Assembly: GCA_027559495.1 (NCBI GenBank)
Contig: JAMXSV010000023.1
Coordinates: forward strand, 1,364,001 to 1,428,000
From: Aurifilum marmelostoma
Lineage: Eukaryota; Ascomycota; Sordariomycetes; Diaporthales; Cryphonectriaceae
DNA length: 64,000 nt
Reading direction: 5' to 3'
Of this stretch, positions 22,613-34,807 are shown piece after piece. The first letter of the stretch is position 1; every line of letters begins with the position of its first letter. The translations under genes and the position numbers were made by a program. The notes below the pieces were generated by a model that had not been told where the DNA came from, did no database searches, and saw only the letters and a list, made by a program, of their open reading frames with translations.

Positions 22613-24649
22613 GATGTGTGGCTGCCATCCACGTCAGAGTGCAGAGGTGAGATGGCGAGTGCAGGCGGTCCAGCAGGGTGGTGAGAAAAAAATTAAAGAA
22701 AAGGGTTGGTGTTGGTGACGGGGTTACAAAAAGGTGAGATCGGGTAACAGGGGAGGTTTTTGAAAGGGACACGAAAGGGTTCGTGCAGGGTAGGCAGGAA
22801 GGGAGGTTAATCGTCCTGGTGCAGAAAAAGAAAAAAGAAGAGAGCAGATTGACAATTGGCGTTTCTCAGCTGCGAGGCAGACGTGCTGTTCGTTTGTTTC
22901 GTGTTGGCTGGTGGGAGAGGGAAAACGTGATGTGATGATGGCCTGGCGGCTTTTGGGCGCTGCTGGATTTGGGTCTCTGGGGTGCAGGTGAGAAAGATGG
23001 AGACGGCCGCTGGCTGCAGTTTTGGTGTGAGCCGGTGCAGAGAGGTCAGATCGAGGCCAGCCTCCTGCAGGGCGGGGCGGGCGGCAGATGAACGGATGAA
23101 ATAAATGACTTTTTGGATGGCCACCGGTTGCTGAGATTAGTAGCTACTCGAGCACTTTTGAGAGGCTGCTCGTTGTGCACATCTGGATTGCAAATCTGTG
23201 GTGAGGAAGCTGGTGTCGTCGTTCCCAGGCCTGCAGTGTGCGTGTGTGTGTGAGAGAGGGACCCCTACCAGGAAGAAGCCGTAGCCCCAGGGGGGTGTGG
23301 CTATCAACCCTGCTTGGCTGCGGCCGTCCCGGAACGGATTTTTCTACAGCACTTGAGCCTCCTCGAGCACCAGCAAGCAAGTACGTGCTTGCTTTAGGCT
23401 ACCCAAGAGCTACGGTCGCACTACGTTCTTTCCTTCCTCTGTCCAGCTCGAGCCAGATCAGCAAGATCCTTCATGGCCAGGTGCTTGGAGGAGGCCAGAT
23501 AGCATAATACATTTAATTTTCTCAATTTACATACGCCGGCCCATGAGGCGGCAGGGGGCGGTGTGTCTCTAACTTGGCCTAAATCTTCTACCTTGAATGA
23601 ATTCGTCTTCTGGGTCTCGTTATTGTATATTTCTCTCTCTCTCTCTCTCCCTTTTTTTTTTTTTCTTCCTTCTTTTTTTTCTCCCTTCATATCCTCAACA
23701 ACGAGTGAGAGCGGGTGCATTGGCAGATGGAGTGAACCTCGTGTGATCCAGATGCGATCGACGAGGGGGGGCCCAGGGGGTGCCAATAACCGAGAGAAAT
23801 AGGAACGAACATATGGCATGGCCTGTACTGTACTGTACTACTGAAGGGCCCAAACCAATACAGCACAATGCTGGCTCTGAGGCTAGGATGATCGATGACA
23901 AGTACAGTTTTCTGGGGAGTGACTCCGCACAGCACTTTTGCTCGTTGTGCATTGCAGATTTGCGGTCCCCCTAATACTATTTATTGTCTGGATCTGATAC
24001 CGCCTCAGAAATGCTGCTTGCTCCGTCAGCCAACCGAGCCTCCTGAGCTGGGCCCCACTGCTCCAAACTCACGCACACGACACTCTCCACTTGTACTTTA
24101 GGGTACTGTGGTACCTTTTGAAAATCCAAGTAAAAAAGCAACCTCACTGGAAAATTATACATAGTACATGTCATTGTTGGTGCCATATTCCATAGACGAA
24201 TTCCTAGACCTTTGCTCATTTTGGGTAGGGTAAAGAAGAAAAAAATTGAACAAAATTCCTGATCTTTTGGTAGGCTACTCCCAACCCTGATCGAAAAAAA
24301 GAAAAAGAAAGAAAAAAATCCGTGTGTAGAGTAGTCGGGCCAGACCTAATTTGAGCATTTGGACAGGGGTGGGCAGACTTTAATCATGGCGGCTTCGATT
24401 GGCTCAATATAGAATCCTGGTGGTCTCTGCTGCTAAATTTGCCCCCCCCCCCCCTAGTAGCAGTATTGCCATTGCGGCGGCGGTACGTACCGACTTCCAC
24501 CCGACCGCTCCAAATTCAGTCCACCAACAGGGAAACGACAATCCAAGAATTGCGCCTTCTCCCTTTTGATGTGAGATAATCTTGAGAACCAAATCTAAAA
24601 AGAATTTTCTCAATAATCAAGGACATTATCTAGCTCTATTCAGATAAGA
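22613..24649. promoter_or_regulatory. Divergent intergenic region upstream of the unknown nuclear gene and Bmt5-like gene
   Basis: 2.0 kb between two divergent start codons. It contains a TC-rich then T-rich tract (about 23632-23690), short TACT palindromes and a 13-base C run (24442-24454). No gene is supported. Confidence 0.5.
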
Positions 24650-25704
24650 ATGGCAAAGAAGCGCAGGATCCAGCATCATAAACAAAAATCCAGCAGCAGA
24701 CCCAACCACCCCGCCGGGCCAAATCATCAAAAGTCCACCACCATCAGCAAGTTCCACGCCAAAAAGTCTGGCACCCAGGATTCCAAGCCCACGCGCGAAC
24801 AGGCCCCTACCGTTCCCTTTGCTGCAGACGAGACGATCCTCCTAGTCGGCGAGGGCGACCTCAGCTTCTCGAGGGCGCTGGTCGAGCACCACTACTGCGA
24901 GCACGTCACCGCCACCGTGTTGGAGGCGAATCTAGACGAGCTTGCCGACAAGTATCCTCACGTGAAGGAGAATGTTGACATTATTAAGGGCGAAGGAGGC
25001 AAAGTCATCTATGGCGTGGACGCAAAGAAGATGGGCCCCTGGACCAAGAAGTCAGGGAAGGAGTTGGTAGGGATCTTTGACAGGATAAGTACGCCATGCC
25101 ACAAGGTCCCAAACTGCCTCTCCCACACCCCCCCCCCCCCTTTTTTGTTCCCCTTGGTCTCTTTCCCCCATCCTGTCTATCTCCTCCTCTCCACCAACGA
25201 ACGATCAACCGTCTAGATGCTTCTCTTTTCTGATGAGTCCTGACCTTGCTCTCCACCAAAGTATTCAACTTCCCTCACACAGGAGGAAAGTCTACAGACG
25301 TCAACCGCCAGGTGCGGTACAACCAGGAGCTTCTTGTCGAGTTCTTCAAGCGTGCCCTGCTTTCTCTCGCGCCAGGCGGGACGGTTATCGTCACGCTATT
25401 CGAGGGCGATCCTTACACTCTCTGGAACATCCGCGACCTGGGCCGCCATTCTGGTCTGCAGGTCGAGCGGAGCTTCCGCTTCCAGGCCTCGGCGTATCCC
25501 GGATACCACCACACGCGGACACTGGGTGTCGTGCGGAACAAGCAGGGAGAGGTGGGCGGCGGCTGGAAGGGCGAGGAGCGGGCGGCGAGGAGTTATATCT
25601 TTGTGAGGAGGGATGAAACGCCCAAGCCGGTGCAGCCACCTTCCAAGAAGCGGAAGCGCGGTGATGCTGATGATGATGATGATGATGACGATTACTCGGA
25701 TTGA
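24650..25704 (+). CDS. 25S rRNA (uridine-N3) methyltransferase, Bmt5-like
   Basis: Two exons, 24650-25088 and 25262-25704, encode 293 residues. In yeast Bmt5 makes m3U2634 in 25S rRNA, and the same role in the nucleolus is expected here. The N-terminus is Lys/Arg/His-rich (MAKKRRIQHHKQK), fitting a nucleolar signal. The SAM-binding motif follows at about residues 62-77 (ILLVGEGDLSFSRAL). The splice junction restores FDRIIFNFPHTGGKS, the family's second hallmark, from FDRI plus a split Ile codon. A later block is FFKRALLSLAPGGTVIVTLF. The protein ends with a basic patch (KKRKRG) and a run of Asp. The 173-base intron holds a C13 run followed by T6 near its middle. Confidence 0.92.
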
Positions 25705-28130
25705 AGCAAGATGTCGCTGTCTACACAGTTACTCAGTCGTGCGCCTAATTACATCCAGCTGCGGACTGGCTCCTCTGCCTCACATGGACGGCTGGATCCT
25801 TCAAAGATTAAAGGAGCAGCTCTCTCTGCCTCTTACGCGATTCACCATGGATACAAACCCAAGGGGTGTCCTGACGAATCAAGGTAGTCTCATAACCGGT
25901 CTACCAGCGAGGCTTGCGAGTGGAGCTGATCCGCCTGGACCTCCTGGGCACTAGTTTGCCAGGACGAACACCAAGCATGGTGGTATTGGGTTCATCAGTG
26001 ATACGAGCCATCTCCTCGATCAGAGGCTCAGGGTCACAATCAGGAGGGCCCGGATCATGGTCAGTGTGCTGGACAGGAGATCGTGCATTCCCTGTGGTTC
26101 CTATATCCCTATACAGATCACTTCGCTCTGAAGACTGGTTGCCGCTGCAGCTGTGAGGTGCGAAAGGCAAGAAGACAATTCATGAATTATCTCTACTGGA
26201 TCATCTCTCGTGGACTTTTTTCATTGCTGATGCTATTACAATATGATCAGATAACAGCATGCAAGCTGTTTTTACTCCTCAGCAGGCAGTTCGCATGCTT
26301 TGATCAACCTCACTATCAGTTTCCGGGGGATGATTGGCACTTTTGAGTTGCGCACAGGCTCAATCATTTCAGCGAGACGTGGTTTGACTAGCATGGATCC
26401 ATCGTCCGAAATCAAGCAGGCCATTTTCCAGTACTTGAAAACATTCCGAGTATGCCTGAGTACTTAAGCTGCCACTGACAAGTAGTTCATCTCCATTACC
26501 GTAGATAAGCTGCCTTAATCTTGTCTTCCTTGCAATTTCCTTTCTTCTTTGTTCCCCTTGACTCTGTCAAATGCAGGTATACTGTCTGGCACTACTTCAG
26601 CACCCTTCAAGCGATAGGAAGTTAGCACACGCACACTACGTCTAGTGATGGTCAAAAGGTCAGAGCCAATCCGTTGCCCATGTGGAACTTCAGTCATTTT
26701 GATTTGTCTTCTAGCGCGCTCGAGAAAGCTTCAATTGGTATGTTGTTCAGAATTCCAGCAGATCACACTCTTTCAAATCTGGTGAAAGCCAAGTGGTTGC
26801 TACATGCTTGGTCTCTCTCTTACAGGCTTAGACCTCATCATCTGATCGTTCGAAAACTCCAAAAGGAAAGACTCCAGGAAGGACTTCTTCCTTCTGTTCA
26901 TTACTGGATGCTCATTACCGCGGAAGATGTCCGTGATGTGCCTCTTTTGCTTCGTTGTTGTGGGCACGAAGGCTCTTAATTTTACGCCACGTTGTCTTTG
27001 ACGGATTGGCGTCCTCGTGTCAGTATGGTACTCGGCTCTGATAGAGATCTGGACATTCGAGTCAGTTCGATCGCACTGAGGTTGTTTTTATAGAGTCTGT
27101 TTCTCTACATCAAGCTCATGTTGGATGGGCCTGGCCTCTAGCATCAATTAATATAAGCTTCCTTGGGTTTTACAGTCAAGCAAGTCTGCGTCTGTCAGGG
27201 TGATAATGCACGGGGCAGAGTATGCCCAGGCTGGCGGATGAAAGTAGGCAGAGGCAAACACTAAGTAATGAAAAGCAGACTGGTTGGGGATAAAACGCAT
27301 CTGGCATGAGACGATTCATTGGTATCGAGTAATGATGTTATGTGTCCAGCTACCTAGACACGACATTGGTCCGACGTCCTGTTTGTCACGACCATATCAC
27401 TAGGGCCATTTCTTCATTGCGGTCGGTGTGATTCCGAATTGAATGTGGAGAAGGCATTTAATGTGTTCTGATGGTATCCAAGATTCTGTACACACTGGTC
27501 AAGTCCCAGCCGGCACAATCCTGTTCAACTCTCTTGCGGTTGACTGTCTCTTCCCGGCTCAAGCTCCTCTGAAGACTGGTGTACCTCTCTTCCCACCATG
27601 GGGCATCAGGCTATGGTCATGGAACAAAGAGGAAAGGGACAAGAGTGGCTAAGAGAAGAGAATGGAACAGAAATCGACGATATCGTTCGACGGATTGTTG
27701 ATAATTGGACACTATGAACAGGCACAACTAGATCATCAGGCTGAAGTGTTCTACCGTAGCTACTGCATAAGTAGGAAGCATCTATTCAGCACATGGATAT
27801 TGATTTGTCGAGGTTTGACTTCACTAATATCTGTATGATAATTGACTAATTAATTACTACCTCAACAATTTCACAAGACAACACGAGAAAAGTGATGCGC
27901 GTCTAGAAAGCTGTTCCGCAAGCGCACAGGGCATGTAGAAGCCTTCCTCTAATATCTTGGTCACAATGCAATAATTAAATACACCTTGCAAGCACACAAA
28001 CTCAATTGATCAGGCATAATAATGCTACGACAAACGCAAAACGAGATAATTATATGATTGCGTGAATCGTAGAGCCGGGGCTCCCAAGTGTAACTAGAAC
28101 TAGGCATACGAATACTAGATCTGCTCTCAC
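25705..28130. other. AT-richer gene-free stretch, possible decayed element
   Basis: No intact gene. The sequence is visibly more AT-rich than its flanks, especially 27660-28130. On the minus strand, short coding-like pieces broken by stops can be read: 25901-26170 (with PRRSRRISST, resembling the linker of copia-type polyproteins) and 26275-26976 (one frame with about six stops in 235 codons, including VFKYWKMACLISDDGSML). This could be an old, mutated transposon or gene, but I cannot assign a family. Confidence 0.35.
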
Positions 28131-29277
28131 TACAATTATGTTACTGCACCTAGGGGAGTCAGCCACCTTCGAGGCACCGTGTAGAGATGCCTCCCATCCA
28201 CTCCCTCGGGGGCCCCCAACTGCCATCAAAAGTCACCCATGGCGACAGCAACAACCTCACCACGAAATTCCAAAACAAGACAACAAAGAAAATTCGAAAA
28301 CAAAATTGCCGAGAGAAATGATTGCCGGTGGCAATAACAGGATTTCCCAAAGTCAAGAGAGGAAGAATGACTGACATCAGAGCGCACCAGGACCGCATGG
28401 ATCATCCATCGTACCACGTCAACTGTCTCACATCTCGAACCGGTCAGGGCTCAGCTGTGTTCCCAAAAGGGTATATCGAGATGAGAAGAAGATCCCACTC
28501 GACTAGGAAAAATAAGTGGCTCCTTCCCGCGGGCCCTCCAGCGGGACTTTTGTCACACTACATCGTACTACATACGCACGTGCAGACTCACAGACACACA
28601 AAAAAGTGACACAAACCTCCCTCCATCCTCGTATACAACAACACCAACAAGGAAGAGAGGGGAGAACGGAAAAAAAAAAAAAGAATAGGAAGCCCCCCCC
28701 CCCCACCAATCACCAAAAATCACCAAGAGCCGTCGCAAACCCTACACAACCGAGACCTGCCCGCCCACGCAAAAGACGCCCAGCCGCCTGCCCTTCCCCG
28801 TATTGTCAAACAAAGAAATTACACAAAACAACACACCACCATCGTGCACTTCCCACCACTTGGGCTGCAGCGCAAGAGCAGCCAGCCCGACACCAGCCCT
28901 CTCCAAAAACGTCGTGCGTGTTCCGAGACACACGCCAGCCCCATCCATATCTGAGTGCTTGCTCCTCCCCTTAGGCCAGGATGTGACAAGCGCGTCCCTC
29001 AGTACTTTAAGGAGATGAGAATCGAGAAACAAAAAAAAAAAGAAATGTGAGAGTTCACTGGCACTGTGCGAGATACTTTCAGAGTACATACTCCCTCCCT
29101 CCCCCCCCCCCCCACTCATGTGTGAAGGAGGGAGGGGGGAGGGGCGCAGGTGGGAAAGGGCACTTTGAAGAAGCCTGGATTCTAGACAAGAGATGCATGG
29201 ACTTCTCACGTTGCCTCCCGACCACCCCACCGGCCCCCCCTTGCAATACTACATGCGGGTGCCCGTCGAATCTGACC

Positions 29278-29282
<5 letters not shown>

Positions 29283-29315
<33 letters not shown>
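29283..29315. repeat. TG dinucleotide microsatellite
   Basis: About 16 uninterrupted TG units in non-coding DNA. Confidence 0.95.
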
Positions 29316-29316
<1 letters not shown>

Positions 29317-30280
29317 GGTTAGGGGAGGTGACACTGGCATGGGAGGGGTCTGGCTGGTGTCCTTTTCTCTCTCTCTCTCTCTATCTCTGTCATGTAATGT
29401 GATAACTGAATCAAATAGTGTGACTGTCTTTGCAGAGTGTAATCGGATGTTGTGTGCAGCAGCAGGATTCGTCGTGCGAGTTCATGTCAGCAAACAAACC
29501 CGTCTATTTGCACGCATGCAGTAACTAAGGACCCCGAACAGGCATCTTACCTTGTTGTCCCTAATTCTTATTCGGATCACATCTGACCAGACAAATAGTG
29601 TCACATACATAAGCCCCAAAAAAGAAACCACCTCATACTCGCCTAGGGATCCTGCCCTCTCGGGCAGCAGCTTAGAAACATCCAGTCTGCTGCATAGCCT
29701 GCGGAATATGAATCATAGGTAATCTCGGGCAGCAAAGCAGTCGGGGATTGCGACTTTCATCTCCATCTCCTTGCTCTCTCTTGGACGGCATGTCATCTTC
29801 CTTATTCGCCACCTACACCTTGCTCATACGCTAACTGATCGTTGTTTGGGCCGGAGGTGGGGGGCAGGGTTGTTTAATGTTGTGAGATGTATTGCAACCG
29901 AAGATCTTGTACTGGGCAAACAAACAAATGCCGTTCTGATCGTCGGAATTGGTTGCGACCGAAGATCTCCCCCGAGAGTGGAGGAGCTGAAAAACAAGGA
30001 AAAGGACATATATATTATATATATATAAAAAAAGAGGGCCTGCGTAATATGACGATAGTGCCCAAACGCTGCGTGTCTGTCTGTTTTCGTCACCTTGGAT
30101 GGACACACATACACAAGGCTGGTCCTCTTTTTTTCCTTCTTTTGTTCAAGAAAAGGAAAAGTTCCTTCCTTGGACCATCGATCTCATCTAGCCGAGATGT
30201 GGGGGAGCCCAAAGGCCATGGGATGTCACCATTGGGCACCAGTCGCATCTCACCTGTCGGGCTCTCTCCGTGCGTGCATA

Positions 30281-30306
30281 TGTGTGTGTGTGTGTGTGTG
30301 TGTGTG
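30281..30306. repeat. TG dinucleotide microsatellite
   Basis: Thirteen uninterrupted TG units in non-coding DNA, about 1 kb from a longer TG array. Confidence 0.95.
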
Positions 30307-32747
30307 AAATAGAATGGCCGAGGCAGGCAGGCGACTGCGTTCGCTAACACTCGGTGCAAGCCAATGGCTATCTACTGTACCATGAACCCAGGGTCCGGAA
30401 AATATTCGGGTTGGCCCGCCTTCTCTGGTTTTCTGCCCTACACAGAAAAGAAACGAGAAGAAGGAAGGGCAAGACCTTGCTTAGAAAAGAAACGCTTGGT
30501 CGGCTTGTGTGTGCGCGCATGCGCGTCTCCTGCCTGCCGTCCCCCCTTTACGCCCTCCACAGACTGTTTGGTCCAACGAAGTTGGCGTCAAAGTGGCGCG
30601 TAGACGGACACACGGATCCGATGGAGACGCGCAGAAGCGATCCTGCATGCTGCCATGGGTAAGCTGCAGGCAGGCAGCAGCAACAGTAGCTCTCCCGAAC
30701 GCTCAACCCTTGGCCCCCCCGTTCCTAACGAGGTGGGCAGGGGGCCTGGCTTTTCGGGGTCTGCTTCGACGACGGGGTCTGGAACCGGGGAGAGCGGAGG
30801 TACGAACTAGGACCGGCATCTCCTCCTCCTCCTCCTCCTCCCGCTTCTCTGCCTCAATAGTTGTTAGACCGAATATTGACATTTACCCAGTCACATGGAG
30901 GACAAAGAAACATCAGCTGATCAGGAGTACGTCTCGCTAGAGCTGAGACGACTTTCGCATCTACCCTGCCCTCTCCTCCCCGTCCATGACGACAGCGATC
31001 GGGCACTGAGCGCCCCCCCCCCCCTGGGGCTTGTTAACCGAGCTCATCTCAGCTGGCCTGGGAGGTCCGTCTCGTCACTTCTCAGACGCAGCAAGAAAGT
31101 TCTGATCCACTCGTATTCCCCTGCTTGTCATCAGCGGCTAGTTGCTGTGGCCGTAGATGTCTGATGCGGCCTCAACCCCACTGCCCTCTTCTCACCTCTC
31201 CTCTGCCTCCCTACGCGCTGCTGGGCCTTGACTGATCATCATATGTGATCTTTGTCTTGGTGTGATGTTGGAGTGACGGTGGTGGTGGCGGCCGTGGCGG
31301 CTGTCCAATATCGCTCTCTGTGTCTTTCATTCGCCCCTTTCTCCGTAACTGACGGGGCTCGCAGGCACTCGTGTCTCTGTTTCGACCTCTCCTCTTCTTG
31401 GTTTTCTCTTCACGATGCAAGGTCACGACAAGCGACATGGCGCTGGCGTGCAGGTAGAAGGTGTCACTCTTCATAAGTCGTAATATTTTGCAGAGATATC
31501 ACTGCGGGACAATAAACTGACAGAACGGCCACCCAAATCCTCTCTTGCCTTTTCAGATCCAAACACCTGGAAACGGGGCCCTGCTTTGGGCCTGCTAGTC
31601 TTCCCACGGAATGAATGTAGGTGTTGCTCGCAGCCCCTGTGCGGCCCCCGGCCCCCCTCCAATGTGTCCTGTAGAATAAAAGCAGGCTCGATATTCATGT
31701 TTCCAAAAAAAAAAAAAAAAAGATACCTAGACAAGAGCCACCCATAAACCCAGAAAGAAAAAAAGCCGTGATTGACATGTCAAGAGATGAAAATAAGCCT
31801 CAAGAAATTAAAGCCTAAAAGAAAAGACGGAGAAAAAGCCACAGACACAACTACAAAGGGAAAAAAAGAGAGAAAGAAATCTTGCTTCGTTGTGACATCC
31901 GAATGGCTCCCGGCTCCGAACCTTTTTTGTCGTCCCATCCTGCTCATCCAACCAATGCTCCTCGCTTTGCTGAGTATACCTGACTAAAACCTCGAACGCT
32001 CTCTCACTTTCTCACTTTCTCGCGACGCTCATGTGATTAGGATGCGATGTGCACTATCGCTGAGCTGGTCATTGCTGAGTATCGAATTATCATGGCTGCC
32101 TTCTCCTCGATCATTCGGCGAAGGGGGCGTTTGTAGTACCACATCGAAAGTTGCAGCTGGTGTGGGGGGAAATAGAAGAAAGACCCTGTCATGCAATTTT
32201 CGTAGTGGCCGTCGAGTACATCTCAGACGCCTGGCCATGTTGTGTTTGTGTCGGGTATCAGAGATGCTCGTGTGTGTAGGTGTGCGCGTGTGTGATGCGT
32301 CGTGTGCGCGCGCCATGTGAAGGAAGGGCAAGCAAAAATATGGAAAGCGAAACAAACAAAAGGCGACTGGTACATCGCAGCACCAAGCCACCGCCGCCCT
32401 GCCACTGCCATCTATTTGAGATCGCGCAAAAGTTGGTTCTCAGAATCTGAAAGAAATAGAAAAGAGTGGCGAAAAGAGAAGGAAAAGAAGAAAATAAAAA
32501 GAACCGCGGTGATGATAATAATAATGATGTTGATAATGATGATGATGACGACGACGACAAAAATAATAATAATAAGGATAATAAGCGATGTCAGAGCTGC
32601 TGGATCGTCATTACTGACGAGGGAACGCGGAATTAAAGGGCTGCGAAGCCGGTTGATATTTTATGGGAAGGAAAGCAATGCGGCCTGCCCAAGAAAGTCA
32701 TTCCTCCAATGTGATATCCCATCCTCCGCACGATCCAATAACAGCGG

Positions 32748-34807
32748 TTACTGGTTCCATCGTTTGTGCTCACTGTCCTCGTGTGGGTGTGCGGACCTGA
32801 GAGGGTCTACCTTCAAGCCTGATCCCGAAGATGAGATGTAGTTGGAGAACGAATGTGTGGTGTGAGGGTGTACAGGTCCCTGGGCCACATTCGTCGGGCG
32901 AAACGGGTTGTTGTGCAGATGGTCATAAGTGGGAGCCTCGAGGTACTGTGGAGTCTGTGGAAGAGGCACGGATGGCTGCTGCTCGACATAGGACCCAGGC
33001 GGGTGCGCCTGCTGCTGTTGCTGTGACTGATTGAATGAGTACACAGGCGATGCGGTCGGCTGGTTGCTGTGTTGCTGCCATGTGGGGTACAAGGTGGAGC
33101 TGGAAGAGCTGGCATATTCGGGGTTGGAAGTATACAGTGATGAGCGCCGGCTGTTCGCGTGGGGGTCCGAATACCCCTCTGGCAAGGGCATTGCGTGTGC
33201 CTGGGAGATGGGTGGCTGGTTGCTTACACCACCGAGGGAGCTGCCTTCCACAAAGCTGGATGGGCCAGCAGCGCTGAGATCCGACTGCATCATCGACGGC
33301 TGGGGGTATGGATGGCCGCGGACTGGCAGTTCGCCCATGTTGAATGATGAGCTGCCCTGCAGACCCCCAGCCGAGCTCTGTTGGGCGGGGGGAGGAGGGG
33401 GAGGGGGCGCGAGCGCAGGCAGGCTGTGCTCCTGCTTGGGTGAGGTAGGCGTAGGCTGATTGTCATCATCGTCCTGTGGCGCATCTTCTTCCTCTTCGCG
33501 CCAGTCATCCGGCACCTTGTCGTCGGCTGTGACTTGGACCTCGGCATTGGCATCTATGTGTGAAGTACTGGTGTCAGTCGGAGGGCATGTGCGCGTGATA
33601 TGATGGATGATATGAGTTCACGAACCAATCTCGCCGTTCTTGAACCGCTCCTCATATTTAGCCACCCTAAAGATCTCCTTTAGGTAAGGCTTCTTTTTGG
33701 CATTGTTCGGATTCTCGACGTCTCCGAAGAAGCTCGAGAGTGCTTCAAAGGTCGCTTCCTCTAGCTTCGCAACCGTGACATTCAACTTCTGAATGTCCTT
33801 GTGCTGCAAGCGATTGGGCTCGACGACCATGCTCAGGATATGGCAGAGGAGCCACACACGCTCTGCGTGGTCATTAGCTGAAGGATACCCGGTGAGAGGC
33901 AAAAGCCCTCTTTGCGGGAGGCCAGACGTACCGGGTTTGTACAGATGGTCCGGTTCCTTGTGTCGGACCCTGTCATCTCTCGTGGGTCCTGTCGGCTTGG
34001 GCCACCAATCTGGCGCCTTCGCCTCCTGCCCTGTGTAGGGATGGTTGGACTGCTTCTTTGGGGCGATCAACTTGATCCAGGCCTTTGCAATCACCTTACA
34101 GGCCGACTGCTGGATATTCTTGAAACGCTGCTCGTAGAACTTCCAGACCTCCTCCCTGTTGCTGATCTTGAGAGCTCTCTTCGGGACCACGACACTGACT
34201 GCTGGTCCAGCATCATGGGCCGGGTCTCTCCTGTTCACCCCTCTTGGGCGTTTTCGAGTTCTGAGAGCGTCATCGTCATAGTCGTAAGCAGATTGCATTC
34301 GGCGGCGGTCATACTGTCGACGACCGCCATAGGTGGCATGGCGGTCGGGGTCTCCGTGGCTAAGGTAACTGTCTTCGTACGAGGATGGGCTCGGTGCTGC
34401 AGAAGACGAGTTAGCAAACTCGGCCAGGTGTGGGAAGGAGCTGTCCATGGCCTTCGTACTCGGGAGCATGCTCTCATTGTTGTACCAGTTGAGATATCCA
34501 TCGAGATTAATGTACTGTTTGTAGACCATGGGATTTCCGGCCTCTCTAGGTCCGCTGAAGGTGATCAGCTCGCCCTGTTTGGTGATGCCTGCCATGATAA
34601 AATGGGACAGCGAGATATTGCAGTGCTGCTGCAGCATTGTACAGATGTCCTGTCTCGACGTCAGACCTGGCCGATAGAAGTGAGACTCTATACGTGGAAC
34701 TTTACCATTGGATATCTGCGGTGGTTAATGGAATCGGCAACTGGAGGGCGAACCGCCGAGATCCTCTCCGCCGTCCACTGACGAGAAGGGTGGGTTGGCA
34801 AGACCAT
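32748..34807 (-). CDS. DUF2841 (YDR124W-like helical bundle) protein
   Basis: Exons 34706-34807, 33626-34649 and 32748-33553 give 643 residues. The start at 34807 has a good context and an in-frame TAA lies 11 codons upstream. The first intron (about 56 bases) joins NHRRYPM to DICTMLQQHCNIS in phase. After an N-terminal helical region (GITKQGELITFSGP) and an Arg-rich patch with likely nuclear signals (RTRKRPRGVNRR), the DUF2841 helical bundle lies at about residues 200-380 (VWKFYEQRFKNIQQSACKVI, KAWIKLIAPKKQSNHPYTG). The C-terminal 260 residues are Pro/Gln/Ser-rich and disordered. The Pfam family covers yeast YDR124W and an Aspergillus fumigatus protein from the hrmA-associated cluster; its molecular function is not established. 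A regulatory nuclear role is plausible from composition only. It is the only gene I can support in a 24 kb stretch. Confidence 0.88.

Larger units (their letters stand above)
28131..32747. other. 4.6 kb gene-free low-complexity region
   Basis: No coding region is supported. The stretch is dense in simple sequence: C runs at 28693-28704, 29101-29113 and about 31013-31024, TG arrays at 29283 and 30281, an AT patch at 30008-30027, and GA/T-rich tracts. It lies between two convergent 3' ends (Bmt5-like and DUF2841 genes). Confidence 0.5.
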
